From AAA044-D11 sp965268275 (GTDB taxonomy: Bacteria; Actinomycetota; Actinomycetes; Nanopelagicales; Nanopelagicaceae): a DNA stretch of 64,000 bases. The notes beneath the pieces are model-generated. The model made no database searches. It saw only the letters and a program-made list of their open reading frames with translations, and was not told where the DNA came from. The stretch covers positions 992,001 through 1,056,000 of the forward strand of contig OZ254168.1 in the NCBI GenBank assembly GCA_965268275.1, read 5' to 3'. The position numbers and the translations under genes are program-made. Every line of letters starts with the position of its first letter. The first letter of the stretch is position 1. Positions 42,354 to 51,924 of this stretch are shown here, one piece after another.

Positions 42354-42641
42354 ATGGACTTTCCCCTAGAGAGAATTCGCACCCTAGAACCCGATAGCGA
42401 TAACGAGCGCTATCTTCTCGAAATATCTTGGCTCTATCACCGCATAGTTCAAACTGGCTCTCAAATACCTGTTATCGATCTTGCTTACGAATTAGTTTTG
42501 CCCGAAGACTTCATCGGTGAATGTGTCAGCACGGCAATGGAACTTGGCCTTATAACTAATCCAAAACGAGGAACTTTTGGTGGAACAATCTCCCAGAAAG
42601 CTCTGCGTAAGTTGAAACAAGTGGGCAAGCACCGGGAGTAA
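42354..42641 (+). CDS. Small cytosolic protein, possible winged-helix
   Basis: A 95-residue soluble protein. The middle part (VIDLAYELVLPEDFIGECVSTAMELGLITNPKRGTFGGTIS) looks like a winged helix-turn-helix followed by a wing, and the C-terminus is basic (KALRKLKQVGKHRE). No family recognised. TAAACT ends 6 nt before the ATG. It directly precedes the restriction island but is separated from it by 195 bp. Confidence 0.6.
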   Translation: MDFPLERIRTLEPDSDNERYLLEISWLYHRIVQTGSQIPVIDLAYELVLPEDFIGECVSTAMELGLITNPKRGTFGGTISQKALRKLKQVGKHRE

Positions 42642-42836
42642 TAGGAATAAAACCTAAAGCCCAAATTCGCGCATTTCTACCGCAGACGTATCGAAGTCCT
42701 CGCTCTTGGACCCAAAAAGATTATCGAAGTTTCCCCTAGGGAGAGTGTGGCACTTTGTGGGTGGATGGGAAGAGTTTCTTAAAATATGAATCTTCAGCTA
42801 AAGGGTTCTGTCGGCCTTGCCTGGTAATCTCAATGA

Positions 42837-45575
42837 ATGGCGATAGAGCGATATTCAGTTCACGAAGCGGAACTCTTGGCAAAGAAATACGCCACGATCA
42901 CCAGTGAGAAATCGTTCGCTCAGACCTTTTGGCGTGATGTGTTCCAGCAACTTTGTGGAGTAGATGACCTGTTGGCGACAGGTATCGAATTCGAATATCC
43001 AGTGCGTTCCCACGAATCGGGAACCATCAAATTCATTGACGTTCTTTGGCCCGGTGTTGTTCTAGTCGAACACAAGTCGGCTGGACAAAGTCTCGACAAG
43101 GCAGAGCAACAGGCACGCGACTATCTGATTTCACTGGAAGCGGCAAAGCGCCCTCCAGTCATCATCCTGTCTGACTTCGCCAAGTTCCGAATTGTCGAAG
43201 TTCTCGCGGGCAAAAGTGTGGAGTTCACACTCGGTGATCTTCCAAAAAATATTGGGCGATTCGAAGCCATCATTGGTGATGCTGGAATTGGTGCTTCACG
43301 CGTTGAAGTAGAAGCTGATACCAAGGCAGCGAACCTGATGTCTGAACTTTTCGTTCAGTTCGAGAAGGCTGGCTATACAGGCCACGAAGTTTCCGTTTTC
43401 TTGGTTCGCATTCTCTTCTTGCTTTTCGGCGACGATACCGCAATGTGGCGTCGCACCGATAAAGGACTTTTTAGCGATGTCGTGAATAACTCCCCTGAGG
43501 ATGGAACTGGTCTCGGTGCGATTCTTCAAGAGTTGTTTGTAACCTTGAATACTGCCCGCGAAAATCGACCATCTACACTCGCAGATTCGATGTCCGGATT
43601 TCCTTACATCAACGGCGGAATTTTTGCTGAGCAACTACCGAACTTCAACTTCAACAAATCGATGCGAACCGCACTCGTGGCAGCAACCCAATACGACTGG
43701 TCGACTATCAGTCCTGCGATTTTTGGTTCTCTATTTCAGAGTGTTCGCGATGCTGAAACCCGTCGCGAGATGGGTGAGCACTACACATCTGAAACGAACA
43801 TTCTTCGTTGTATCAACGACCTTTTCCTAAACGATTTCTACCAGCGAATGCGTGAGGCTTGGGATTCACCACAGGCTCTCAAATCGCTACGAATGGAGTT
43901 GGGTCAATACAACTACCTCGACCCTGCTTGCGGTTCAGGCAACTTCCTCGTAGTCGCATATAAGAGATTGCGCGATATTGAACTTCGAATCATTGCCCGA
44001 ATTCAAGAGTTAGATAACAACCGCACTCAACTACAGTTGGATGGGTCTCTTGGATTACAAGTTCATCTTGGACAATTCCACGGAATCGAAATCGATGAAT
44101 GGAGTGCTTCCATCGCACGTGTAGCGATGTTCCTCGCAGACCACCAAGCGAACCTTGCTCTAGAACAGATAACTGGTTCTGCGCCAAATAGATTTCCGTT
44201 GACTGAATCCGCTGTAATTTTGAATGCGAATGCGCTGCGTACCGACTGGAGCACTGTCTGCCCAATGGGGCCAAAGACTTTTATCGTAGGTAATCCTCCA
44301 TTCTTTGGAGCACGTTTCCAGAATGACGAGCAAAAAGAAGATACGACCCACATATGGGAAGGAACCAAAGGTTCAGGAGAACTTGATTTCGTGTCCAACT
44401 GGTATCTACTCGCGGCGAAATACATTAACAACGCTGGTGGTCGCGCCGCATTCGTATCAACAAACTCAATTACCCAAGGTGAGCAGCCAGCGATTATCTG
44501 GTCTGAACTCTCCCCTCTGGGAATGCGAATTGACTTTGCTCACCAAACTTTCCGATGGAGCAACGATGCGAAAGGCCAAGCCGCGGTTCACGTAGTGATC
44601 ATTGGCTTCTCTAAAGGCACTCAGAAAGAAAAGAAAAAGTTATGGTCTTACGCTGACATTAGTGGCAGTCCGAGCGTGAACGAAGTTGAGAATATCAATG
44701 CCTACTTAGTCGCAGCGCCAGATGTCCTAGTGACTGCTCGAAGTGCGCCGCTCTTGGCTCGAGTTTCTAAAATGGACTTTGGCTCAATGCCAAATGATGA
44801 CGGCCTACTTTCTAACATCAGCGAAGAGGAAGCGGAAGAAATTCGTAAGAGCGACAAGGTGGCAGCGAAATATTTGCGAGAAATAGTGGGCGCAAGAGAA
44901 ATGCTGAACGCGACCAAGCGATATTGTCTTTGGCTTCTGGGGGCGCCTGCCTCAGATATAAAAGCTTCCAACGTGCTGAGTTCCCGGGTCGCAGGTGTTC
45001 GTGACTATCGAAACTCTAGTAAGCGAGCGGCAACTCAGAAACTTGCCCTTCGTCCTTCAGAATTTGGTGAAATTCGCCAGCCTGATACGAACTACATCGC
45101 AGTGCCACGTGTCTCTTCCGAAAACCGCGATTACGTTCCAATCGCCGTATTTTCGAACGAAGTGGTAGCAACGGATGCTTTACTTGTGATTCCAGATAAC
45201 AGTCTGGAAACGTTCGGGATTATCCAATCTAGACCGTTTGTAACTTGGACGCGAGCAGTATCGGGCCGCCTGAAGAGCGACCTGAGAATCAGCGCAACCA
45301 TCACCTACAACAACTTCCCATTTCCTAATGAAGATAACGAGCAAGTTCGAAAAGTCCGTGAAGCAGCACTGGATATATTTGCTGCCCGAGAAGAGACTCA
45401 AGGACAATCACTTGCGGACCTTTACAGTAGAGATTCGATGCCAACATCTTTGCGTGTGGCACATGCCAAACTAGATGCGCAAGTTCTCTCGATGTATGGT
45501 CTAAAGGCTGATGCGAGCGATCCTGAAATCCTAACAGTGCTCTTTGAAATGTACGCAGAGCAAAGTAAGAAATAA
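42837..45575 (+). CDS. MmeI-family type IIG/IIL restriction-modification enzyme
   Basis: A 912-residue single-chain restriction enzyme and adenine methyltransferase, close to the 919 residues of MmeI. In order: nuclease domain with PD-(D/E)xK residues Asp68, Glu78 and Lys80 (IDVLWPGVVLVEHKS), a helical spacer, the methyltransferase with motif I DPACGSGNF (about 362) and motif IV NPPF (about 486), then a target-recognition domain in the last third. Such enzymes methylate one strand of their site and cut about 20 bp away. No obvious inactivating change. ATG lies 6 nt after TAATCT. The recognition site cannot be predicted. Confidence 0.9.
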   Translation: MAIERYSVHEAELLAKKYATITSEKSFAQTFWRDVFQQLCGVDDLLATGIEFEYPVRSHESGTIKFIDVLWPGVVLVEHKSAGQSLDKAEQQARDYLISLEAAKRPPVIILSDFAKFRIVEVLAGKSVEFTLGDLPKNIGRFEAIIGDAGIGASRVEVEADTKAANLMSELFVQFEKAGYTGHEVSVFLVRILFLLFGDDTAMWRRTDKGLFSDVVNNSPEDGTGLGAILQELFVTLNTARENRPSTLADSMSGFPYINGGIFAEQLPNFNFNKSMRTALVAATQYDWSTISPAIFGSLFQSVRDAETRREMGEHYTSETNILRCINDLFLNDFYQRMREAWDSPQALKSLRMELGQYNYLDPACGSGNFLVVAYKRLRDIELRIIARIQELDNNRTQLQLDGSLGLQVHLGQFHGIEIDEWSASIARVAMFLADHQANLALEQITGSAPNRFPLTESAVILNANALRTDWSTVCPMGPKTFIVGNPPFFGARFQNDEQKEDTTHIWEGTKGSGELDFVSNWYLLAAKYINNAGGRAAFVSTNSITQGEQPAIIWSELSPLGMRIDFAHQTFRWSNDAKGQAAVHVVIIGFSKGTQKEKKKLWSYADISGSPSVNEVENINAYLVAAPDVLVTARSAPLLARVSKMDFGSMPNDDGLLSNISEEEAEEIRKSDKVAAKYLREIVGAREMLNATKRYCLWLLGAPASDIKASNVLSSRVAGVRDYRNSSKRAATQKLALRPSEFGEIRQPDTNYIAVPRVSSENRDYVPIAVFSNEVVATDALLVIPDNSLETFGIIQSRPFVTWTRAVSGRLKSDLRISATITYNNFPFPNEDNEQVRKVREAALDIFAAREETQGQSLADLYSRDSMPTSLRVAHAKLDAQVLSMYGLKADASDPEILTVLFEMYAEQSKK

Positions 45576-45591
45576 TTACGACGCTAAATAT

Positions 45592-45882
45592 CTAGTAGCA
45601 GCGCCTAGCGTCAAACGCTTTTCCATCGCGAAGCACTCCTTGTGAGTAGCCTTCCCATTCTGGCACCACTGCTTCGATTATTCTGAACCAATACGAAGCG
45701 TTCTTATAGTCGCCAGCAAAGAATGCGACACATCCCGCTGCTCCTACTTTCTGAATGTAGGCACTCTGGAGTTCCTCAAAAGACATAGTTGGTTCTGGCT
45801 CCGGAAACCCGTCACTTCCGCCGCATCCACTTAATGCCAAAATCGAAAAACACGCGATAACGATCTTGAGAGTTTGGCGCAT
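45592..45882 (-). CDS. Small lipoprotein, unknown
   Basis: A 96-residue lipoprotein (lipobox LSGC near residue 19) with an acidic Pro-rich linker after the lipidation site and one compact helical domain with two Cys (GAAGCVAFF, ARRCY). Convergent with the MmeI-like gene, 16 bp apart. ATG follows TAGCCT by 6 nt on the minus strand. Function unknown. Confidence 0.7.
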   Translation of the reverse strand: MRQTLKIVIACFSILALSGCGGSDGFPEPEPTMSFEELQSAYIQKVGAAGCVAFFAGDYKNASYWFRIIEAVVPEWEGYSQGVLRDGKAFDARRCY

Positions 45883-46175
45883 AAGGAAAGGCTACTCTCC
45901 CTCTTTGCACTCTCGGAGAACCTCACTACATTGTCGTTTTATGACCCGACAATCCAAAAGTCGGGGAAATACCCGTTCAGCAGTGGGAAGTTCCCTCATA
46001 ACCCACTTAGATGTTTCAGATTTTGAACGTAAAAGTGGATGTACGAGGACGAGTTATGTCTTAAGGCATAAGTATTCAATACATTTGATCATTGCCTAAA
46101 ATAAACAGCAACCTATTAAAAAATTCTTTTCATTAACTACTGTTTATTGTGCTCTGTAGCCAATATTCTGACCTT

Positions 46176-47090
46176 ATGACTTTGGGCAACTTTGAGTATT
46201 ACTTCATCCCTGTTCTTGCCACTCTAAAGAAAAATGGAAAGACACACAGGCGCGAAAATATGGAAGATGTCGCAAAGGCAGAAAAGTTGTCACCAGAAGA
46301 ACTGGCGCAGAGAACGCCTAAGGGAACTAATATTTTTCGTTCAAGAGTTCACTGGGCGCAAGCTTTCCTCGCTCAAGCCGGTGCCGTCAGTAGACCTCAA
46401 CGTGGTTACCTAGAGATCACCGATAGAGGGCTAAAACTTCTCGAGGAGAACCCTCAGGGTTTCAAAGTTAAGAAATTTCGTGAGTTTCCAGATTATGCGA
46501 ATGCTTGGGGTGGGCGCAACAGCGTCGATGCTCAATCTGATGATGTTGTTGAAGCTTCAGATTCTGCTGTGACCCCTCAGGAAAGAATTGAAACTGCAGT
46601 CAGCGAAATTGAGAAGGCACTTGCCACTGAAATTGTGCAACGGGTTCAAAACCTTTCACCAAAATTTCTAGAAGTTGTAGTTCTAGAACTTCTCCATGCG
46701 ATGGGATACGGCGCATCAGAGAGTTCTATTGAACACGTTGGGGGTCCTGGAGATGAAGGAGTAGATGGAGTAATTCATCAGGATGAATTGGGTCTGCAAA
46801 GAATTTATGTTCAAGCCAAGAGATACAAGGCTGAGAATTCAATTGGTCGACCAGATATCCAAAAGTTTGTTGGTGCGCTCGCTGGGCAAGGTGCTAATGG
46901 CGGAGTTTTCATTACTACTTCATCTTTTTCTGCAGATGCTAAGGATTATGCAAGCAAGAACCTCAGCGCCCGAGTTGTCTTGATTGATGGGGCTGAGTTT
47001 GGATTACTTATGGTGCGTCACGGAATTGGTGTCCAGAAGCGCAAGACTTTTTCTATCGTGGATATTGATGAAGATTACTTTGAGGATTAA
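46176..47090 (+). CDS. mrr: Mrr-family (type IV) restriction endonuclease
   Basis: A 304-residue protein with an N-terminal winged-helix Mrr_N domain (about 1-95) and a C-terminal Mrr_cat nuclease domain: FLEVVVLELLHAMGYG, catalytic Asp in GGPGDEGVDGVI and the Q-A-K triad part in YVQAKRY. Mrr enzymes cut methylated DNA from invaders. ATG 46176 lies 6 nt after TATTCT; an upstream in-frame ATG at 46149 is rejected. Its coexistence with two methyltransferases implies tolerance of their marks. Confidence 0.9.
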   Translation: MTLGNFEYYFIPVLATLKKNGKTHRRENMEDVAKAEKLSPEELAQRTPKGTNIFRSRVHWAQAFLAQAGAVSRPQRGYLEITDRGLKLLEENPQGFKVKKFREFPDYANAWGGRNSVDAQSDDVVEASDSAVTPQERIETAVSEIEKALATEIVQRVQNLSPKFLEVVVLELLHAMGYGASESSIEHVGGPGDEGVDGVIHQDELGLQRIYVQAKRYKAENSIGRPDIQKFVGALAGQGANGGVFITTSSFSADAKDYASKNLSARVVLIDGAEFGLLMVRHGIGVQKRKTFSIVDIDEDYFED

Positions 47091-47114
47091 GCCTAAAAAA
47101 AAATTTAAACAAGA

Positions 47115-47327
47115 CTACGCATATTTTTTGATAAACCTAATTCCGATTTCGACTACACAAGTTGTTATCGCTGCGTATGAAAATAAGAAAGCCAGGTAGG
47201 GCACAGTGAATGGAATCGAGTCATAGAAATTAGCTTTGCTCCAGAAGTTTTCGTAGACCCAGTTAGGTTGGTAGAAAATTGCCGACAAAAAGGTTAAAAC
47301 TAAAATCGAAATTCTTGTCTTATTCAA
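47115..47327 (-). CDS. Small membrane protein, unknown
   Basis: A 70-residue protein with two predicted transmembrane helices (about residues 7-20 and 41-63) and a short aromatic loop (NWVYENFWSKANFYD). No family recognised. It lies 21 bp downstream of the 116-residue protein gene on the same strand and may be the last gene of the kinase operon. Confidence 0.5.
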   Translation of the reverse strand: MNKTRISILVLTFLSAIFYQPNWVYENFWSKANFYDSIPFTVPYLAFLFSYAAITTCVVEIGIRFIKKYA

Positions 47328-47348
47328 TATATCTCCCTTAATACCGAA

Positions 47349-47699
47349 TTAATTGACACTGTCAGGGTCTTGTTGTTTTTTAATTGCTTCTAAGATTTTG
47401 TCATTGGTTGCTTCAAGAGGAGTGCCCGTCGTATTTATTTCATGTGGTTGAGGTGCTGTGTTGACAGGTGGGGATTGCGAGACTGAAGGAAAATAGGACT
47501 GTTGTGGTTGGGGAGGAATTGGTTGCTGATAGCTAGCAGGAATACTGTTCTGATTTCGCGTAAACCTACGCTTTCCATTTTCATCAAAATAACGGAAGAA
47601 TCTAAATCCTAAAATATTGAAATAGCCCCACCAACGACCATCGGGACTCTGACCTATTCTAAATAGTCGTCCTCCCCAACTGACTCCCCATTTAGACAT
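47349..47699 (-). CDS. Protein of unknown function with Pro/Gln-rich tail
   Basis: A 116-residue protein: an aromatic, Gly-rich N-terminal half (WGVSWGGRLFRIGQSPDGRW, FRFFRYFDENGKRRF) that looks like a small beta-sheet domain, and a disordered Pro/Gln/Ser-rich tail. No family recognised. It begins 26 bp after the kinase gene in the same direction, so it is probably the fourth product of the triad operon. Confidence 0.6.
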   Translation of the reverse strand: MSKWGVSWGGRLFRIGQSPDGRWWGYFNILGFRFFRYFDENGKRRFTRNQNSIPASYQQPIPPQPQQSYFPSVSQSPPVNTAPQPHEINTTGTPLEATNDKILEAIKKQQDPDSVN

Positions 47700-47725
47700 T
47701 TATAATCCCCTCAGTCAAGGTTTTA

Positions 47726-49420
47726 TTATCCACCATTGAAGATACTTCCTATGATTGCCAATACGATCCAAACACCGATTCCTATTGCAATCCAAGTTCC
47801 ACAGCCCCAGTCACTCGTGAATGATTTGGGTCTCGCAGAATATGTAGGAGTCGACGAGTAAGCAGAAGAAGTTGATTTCCGCGCTGGTGATTTTCGCGGA
47901 GCTGGTGATTTCTTGTAGGTGTTTGAAGACGGTGAGCTCTTAGATGCTGCAGCTCGAGCCTGCGCAGCAATTTGTGCGTTTCTAGAAGCAGAGTTCAGGG
48001 CTGTTGCCTGAGCAGGCGTACTAGGAGTGGTGGTTGTCGAAGAAGAAATTGACTTAGAAGTCAGGCGACGTTTCGCCTCGACTTCAGAAATAAAGTTTAT
48101 CTGTGAAGCATCAACAACTGTGATACCAGTTCTTGACCATGAACCAGTTGCAAAGTCTGCATCCATCATTCCTGTAACACTTACCCATTGACCTTTGCTT
48201 TGAGCGCCAACTGATTTTCCTGCTGCATTCAAATTTGCGATTCCCTCAGCCCAAATAGGTACATAAACAGAATTTCCTGACACGGTGCCGAAAATCAAGA
48301 AAACTTTTGGAGAACCATATTTTGTTGGCCTAGTGTCTACATTTTTAATAAATCCTACTATTTCAACAAATCTACCTCCAGCGCCTTTAGCTGCAAGAAA
48401 ATTATCACCAGAAACCACCTGGCTTGCATTCGTTTGGTAAGAAGACCCTGCAGAGCCTGAGCTACTTTTGGTTGATTGACTTAAAGTGATTGTAGAAATT
48501 GGTTTCAAATTTAAGGCGGCGGGTCCTTTGCCAGCCAGGAAATCACTAAGAAGTGGAATGTCCGTATACTTTCCTTCGCAGATAGCTGCGAGACGTCTAT
48601 AGATAGTTCCAACGTTTGGGTCCAGCGCTAACGCATGAAAAGAAACCGATGTATGCGGGGAAGCAAAATCAGATGCCCTAACTAGCAGACCTTGTGGGTC
48701 AGCACTTACTTTGTCCCATAAATCTGGGTTTGAAATTAATGCATTCAACGCAGAATCAATTACAAGATATGAGAACCTATCCATCTTGCTATCAAAAGGC
48801 TTTAACTTGCCACGTTCAGGGTGTTGGAAATTTGGGTAACCAACTTCAATAGCCCCTAAGCTCGCAATTTCTGGCACGAAGAATGCATCGTAATCGACAA
48901 ATTTCAATCCTCCAGATGGCGAAACTAAAAGGTTATCCGTCTGAAAATCTCCATGGGCGAAGCCAACTCGTTCCATATCCGCTGCCATCTTTTGAATATT
49001 CTGGCGAAGTTGTAGTAACACAGTCTTATTTCTCTTGTTCTTTTCAATATAAGTACCCAAAACGGTTCCTTCAGCCCATCCCATTTTCACACATGAATAA
49101 GTCTGAGTTTGAATTGAGATTCCTGCTGGGAGAAATGAGAATTCAACGAAGTATGGAAGGCCACAAGTCTTTATGCCGCGGGATATTGCGCCGTAACGCT
49201 CGCCTAGTTTGTCCCCAACTCTGTCTTTCTGAAAGAGTCTCAACGCCCAAGATTTACCAGGGCCGATAAGTTTAAATGTAAGCGCAAAACCGCCACTTCG
49301 TGCAAACGGAAGCCCCATGCCAGTTGACTCAACTTTTGCATTTGCTAATTCAGCATCTTTTAGATGCTTGCTAGGGAATTGTAAAGCCTCCATGTATTGC
49401 TCGGTCGTTGGATATGGCAT
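47726..49420 (-). CDS. Atypical protein kinase with OB-fold-like domain and C-terminal membrane helix
   Basis: A 564-residue YegI-like kinase. Residues 1-300 hold the kinase fold: GKSWALRLF as the ATP-site strand (Arg61 where Lys is usual), catalytic loop HGDFQTDN (156-163) and metal-binding VDYDAFF (175-180). Residues about 340-450 form a beta-rich domain resembling an OB fold (GGRFVEIVGFIKNVDTR, QWVSVTGMMDAD). A long Ser/Thr/Pro/Lys-rich linker leads to one membrane helix (541-560). Its start abuts the phosphatase gene (1 bp shared). Together with PP2C and vWA genes it forms a TerY-P-type triad. The DNA- or ligand-binding role of the middle domain is inference. Confidence 0.8.
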   Translation of the reverse strand: MPYPTTEQYMEALQFPSKHLKDAELANAKVESTGMGLPFARSGGFALTFKLIGPGKSWALRLFQKDRVGDKLGERYGAISRGIKTCGLPYFVEFSFLPAGISIQTQTYSCVKMGWAEGTVLGTYIEKNKRNKTVLLQLRQNIQKMAADMERVGFAHGDFQTDNLLVSPSGGLKFVDYDAFFVPEIASLGAIEVGYPNFQHPERGKLKPFDSKMDRFSYLVIDSALNALISNPDLWDKVSADPQGLLVRASDFASPHTSVSFHALALDPNVGTIYRRLAAICEGKYTDIPLLSDFLAGKGPAALNLKPISTITLSQSTKSSSGSAGSSYQTNASQVVSGDNFLAAKGAGGRFVEIVGFIKNVDTRPTKYGSPKVFLIFGTVSGNSVYVPIWAEGIANLNAAGKSVGAQSKGQWVSVTGMMDADFATGSWSRTGITVVDASQINFISEVEAKRRLTSKSISSSTTTTPSTPAQATALNSASRNAQIAAQARAAASKSSPSSNTYKKSPAPRKSPARKSTSSAYSSTPTYSARPKSFTSDWGCGTWIAIGIGVWIVLAIIGSIFNGG

Positions 49421-50145
49421 TAGCTACACCTCAGTAAGACAACTGTGCTGTCATCTATATGCATATTCTTGTTTGCTCGTTCCTCCAAAACTAGCTGTTG
49501 GAATTCAACAGGAGTTTTACATTCGAGTAATTGCAAAAGTCTTGCTGCTCGAATTTCTTGATTATCTGCTAATAACCAACATGAAACAGCGTCAGTAGCC
49601 AACAGGATTTGCTTTGTCCCGATTGCTCGAAACCTAAGTCTGTCCATCCCCATATGAAGATTATCTTTATTCATTTTCAAATTATCTAGTCTTGATGAAA
49701 CAGCCATCGGGGCGCTGGTGAACTGAGTTTCGGAAACATACGGGTATGAAAAGGTAATTTCGTTCCCATCAATTAGAAATAAGCAAGAGTCACCTACTGC
49801 ACAAAAATTCAACCAGTCCCCTTCAATATCAACATAGCAAACGGTTGCAAAACTTCCTCTATCGCTTGCTACTTCTTGCGCCCAAGAAAGACCTGACTTA
49901 TTGGAATTTCTTTCATACCGTGTCTGTGCGCGGTCTATCCATCCCCAATCCCTATCATGTTTTCTGCCCCACTCTTCAGCAACAAGTTTTGACCATTTCC
50001 TTGCTGCGTAAGACTCAGAAGCACCGTCAAAAACGGCCGCTCTCGGAACTGGGGCATTTAATCGAAGGCAATATGAATCTTCGTTTGAACCTTCGATTGC
50101 AACATCTTTAGAAATTGTTGCCTTCAGGATCTTGCTTACAGGCAT
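49420..50145 (-). CDS. PP2C-family protein phosphatase
   Basis: A 241-residue metal-dependent Ser/Thr phosphatase. Metal-site segments: SNEDSY, FDGASES, AVGDSCLFLI, LATDAVSCW and the terminal DDSTVVLL. It lacks any extra domain. It lies 4 bp after the vWA gene and shares a base with the kinase gene, so all three are translated together; it probably reverses the kinase's phosphorylation. Comparable to E. coli PphC (YegK). Confidence 0.88.
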   Translation of the reverse strand: MPVSKILKATISKDVAIEGSNEDSYCLRLNAPVPRAAVFDGASESYAARKWSKLVAEEWGRKHDRDWGWIDRAQTRYERNSNKSGLSWAQEVASDRGSFATVCYVDIEGDWLNFCAVGDSCLFLIDGNEITFSYPYVSETQFTSAPMAVSSRLDNLKMNKDNLHMGMDRLRFRAIGTKQILLATDAVSCWLLADNQEIRAARLLQLLECKTPVEFQQLVLEERANKNMHIDDSTVVLLRCS

Positions 50146-50149
50146 TTGT

Positions 50150-50986
50150 TTAGCGCATTGCTGCTGGACGTGAACCGATGTCCAAGAACTTCACTAATTC
50201 CTCAGCTTCTGCATTAAATACCATTGCTTTACTCTCCGCTTGGAGATTTATACCATGCGCATCCAAGGCATATTTACGGATGTGCTCTGGGAATCCGCTG
50301 GACATTCTAAATAGTAATTTAGCGTGGTCATTAGGTAAAACTGATTCCGAAGATGGGAATCGAATTGGTTCGCCACCACTGCTGCTAACGTGGATGTTGT
50401 AAAGAAGCACGCCACCATTGCTTGTAGAAATTTGCTGAAGTAATGAGGCGACGCTTTCTGGGTCTCCATCGGTCGACTCACCGTCAGTAATGTGTAGGAC
50501 TGTTGGAGGGAATGAATTTGGATTCAGATTGCACCAATCCGCTAAAACTTCAGAGGCTTTAGCCAGCGCTTCGCACATCGGAGTTCCCCCGCCAGCTGTC
50601 GCATCGAACCAAACTGGGAACTTAACTGACTGGGGTGCTAATCCTCCAGCCCCATCATCAACCATTTTTTGACGTTCTTCTATGCGAAGAGTTCCCTCTG
50701 ATACTGCACTTATTGGGTTAATCCAAAGAGAAGTAAGTGAGCCACCAAGTCCATTAACGACACCTGAGGCGCCATACCCGAGTACTCCAACACTGAAATA
50801 ATCTCTAACTCCTTCATCGCGCGTACAACGTACAACTAAATCTCTAAGTGTCTTATTTAATACATCAGCAACAAACTGAGCTTTCGAGCGCTGGGAACTT
50901 CCCATCTGGTCGGACATGCTTCCAGATTGGTCAACTAGGAAAAGATATGTGGTTGGCTGCGAACGACTAATTTCTGCGTTATACAT
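50150..50986 (-). CDS. von Willebrand factor A protein (TerY/YegL-like)
   Basis: A 278-residue soluble vWA protein with an intact MIDAS metal site: DQSGSMS, Thr in GGGTPM and Asp in ITDGEST. The start ATG 50986 has AAAGGAGC upstream; an earlier in-frame TTG at 51007 is less likely. In TerY-P systems the vWA protein is the scaffold and probably the target of the kinase/phosphatase pair. First gene of the tight triad. Confidence 0.88.
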   Translation of the reverse strand: MYNAEISRSQPTTYLFLVDQSGSMSDQMGSSQRSKAQFVADVLNKTLRDLVVRCTRDEGVRDYFSVGVLGYGASGVVNGLGGSLTSLWINPISAVSEGTLRIEERQKMVDDGAGGLAPQSVKFPVWFDATAGGGTPMCEALAKASEVLADWCNLNPNSFPPTVLHITDGESTDGDPESVASLLQQISTSNGGVLLYNIHVSSSGGEPIRFPSSESVLPNDHAKLLFRMSSGFPEHIRKYALDAHGINLQAESKAMVFNAEAEELVKFLDIGSRPAAMR

Positions 50987-51072
50987 TTGCGCTGCTCCTT
51001 TGGTCAAGTTCTCGGGCCCCTAAGGCTACCTAATTATCCACGCATGGTAAATACACATAAAGCCAAACTAAA

Positions 51073-51924
51073 TCAGGCTCTCGGTAGTAATTTTCCGCTG
51101 GTTTTAACGGCAGGTGACTTCACCAAGGGGCTCGGGTATTTAATTGGTTTAGCCATCTTGAGCATTGGAGGCAAAATTTTAGTCATTGCAAGCACATCGC
51201 CCATCGCTGTGTGAGCATTTTCTATTGTTTCCCCAAAACCTTCTATAACGGTCGCCAACTTATAATTCGGTAATTTTATAACCTGTCTAGAGAGCCACAG
51301 GGTGTCAATGGCTGGAATTCCGCGGAGATTTATACCAGATTCCAAAAGCGCTGCATTAAGAAATCTCTCTTCAAATTTAGCGTTATGAGCGACAATTACA
51401 GAGGAGTCGATAAACCGCACTAAATCACAGATCACTTCGCTCATTAAAGGTGCATTCTTAACCATGCTTAAGGAGATGTGATGTATGTCCGTCCGTCCTA
51501 CTTCACCATCACCTGGATTGATTAGTGTCGAAAAGCTACCAAGAACTTTTCCATTCAAATCAATTTTTACTACGGCTACTTCCAATACTTTCGATTTCCC
51601 TGCCTCAAACCCAGAAGTTTCGAAGTCAATTAGAGCAAATGGCGCATCTAAGGAATGCGTGCCACTATATGAGGCGTAACTAAAAAGTTCTCCAACTTCA
51701 CCCGGCTGGGAAAACATTGGGCCATCGTAAGTCGGTATCCATCCCTCTCCACGTGATGAGGAAGACTTTAAGCTTGAGGGTGATTTATATTTATGAGCAG
51801 TCTTACGCTTACTGGCAGGACTTGCGTTAATAGTATTTATCTTTTTTTTCTTTGTGCTGCTGCCTGAAGTCAGAAAAAAATATACAACTCCCCCGATCAC
51901 CAGAAAACCTAAAAGTGTGTCCAC
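51073..51924 (-). CDS. Membrane-anchored DEDDh 3'-5' exonuclease
   Basis: A 283-residue DnaQ-like exonuclease with an N-terminal membrane helix (residues 4-18), a basic linker and a DEDDh domain from about residue 93: Asp100 and Glu102 in LIDFETSG, Asp/Asn region HNAKFEERF, and the HTAMGD end motif with the catalytic His. It starts right after the stop of the gene at 51925-52302. Anchoring an exonuclease to the membrane is unusual. It could trim invading or damaged DNA or RNA; substrate unknown. Confidence 0.85.
   Translation of the reverse strand: MDTLLGFLVIGGVVYFFLTSGSSTKKKKINTINASPASKRKTAHKYKSPSSLKSSSSRGEGWIPTYDGPMFSQPGEVGELFSYASYSGTHSLDAPFALIDFETSGFEAGKSKVLEVAVVKIDLNGKVLGSFSTLINPGDGEVGRTDIHHISLSMVKNAPLMSEVICDLVRFIDSSVIVAHNAKFEERFLNAALLESGINLRGIPAIDTLWLSRQVIKLPNYKLATVIEGFGETIENAHTAMGDVLAMTKILPPMLKMAKPIKYPSPLVKSPAVKTSGKLLPRA

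Noticed and set aside
42642..42836. Possible tRNA remnant or attachment site at the left edge of the restriction island
   Set aside because: No cloverleaf, no T-loop motif and no direct repeat of this stretch at the right edge could be found by eye.
45866..46099. 77-codon plus-strand ORF between the small lipoprotein and mrr
   Set aside because: Low-complexity Arg/Ser/Thr product, no ribosome-binding site or -10 box at the proper distance; it overlaps the lipoprotein gene start.
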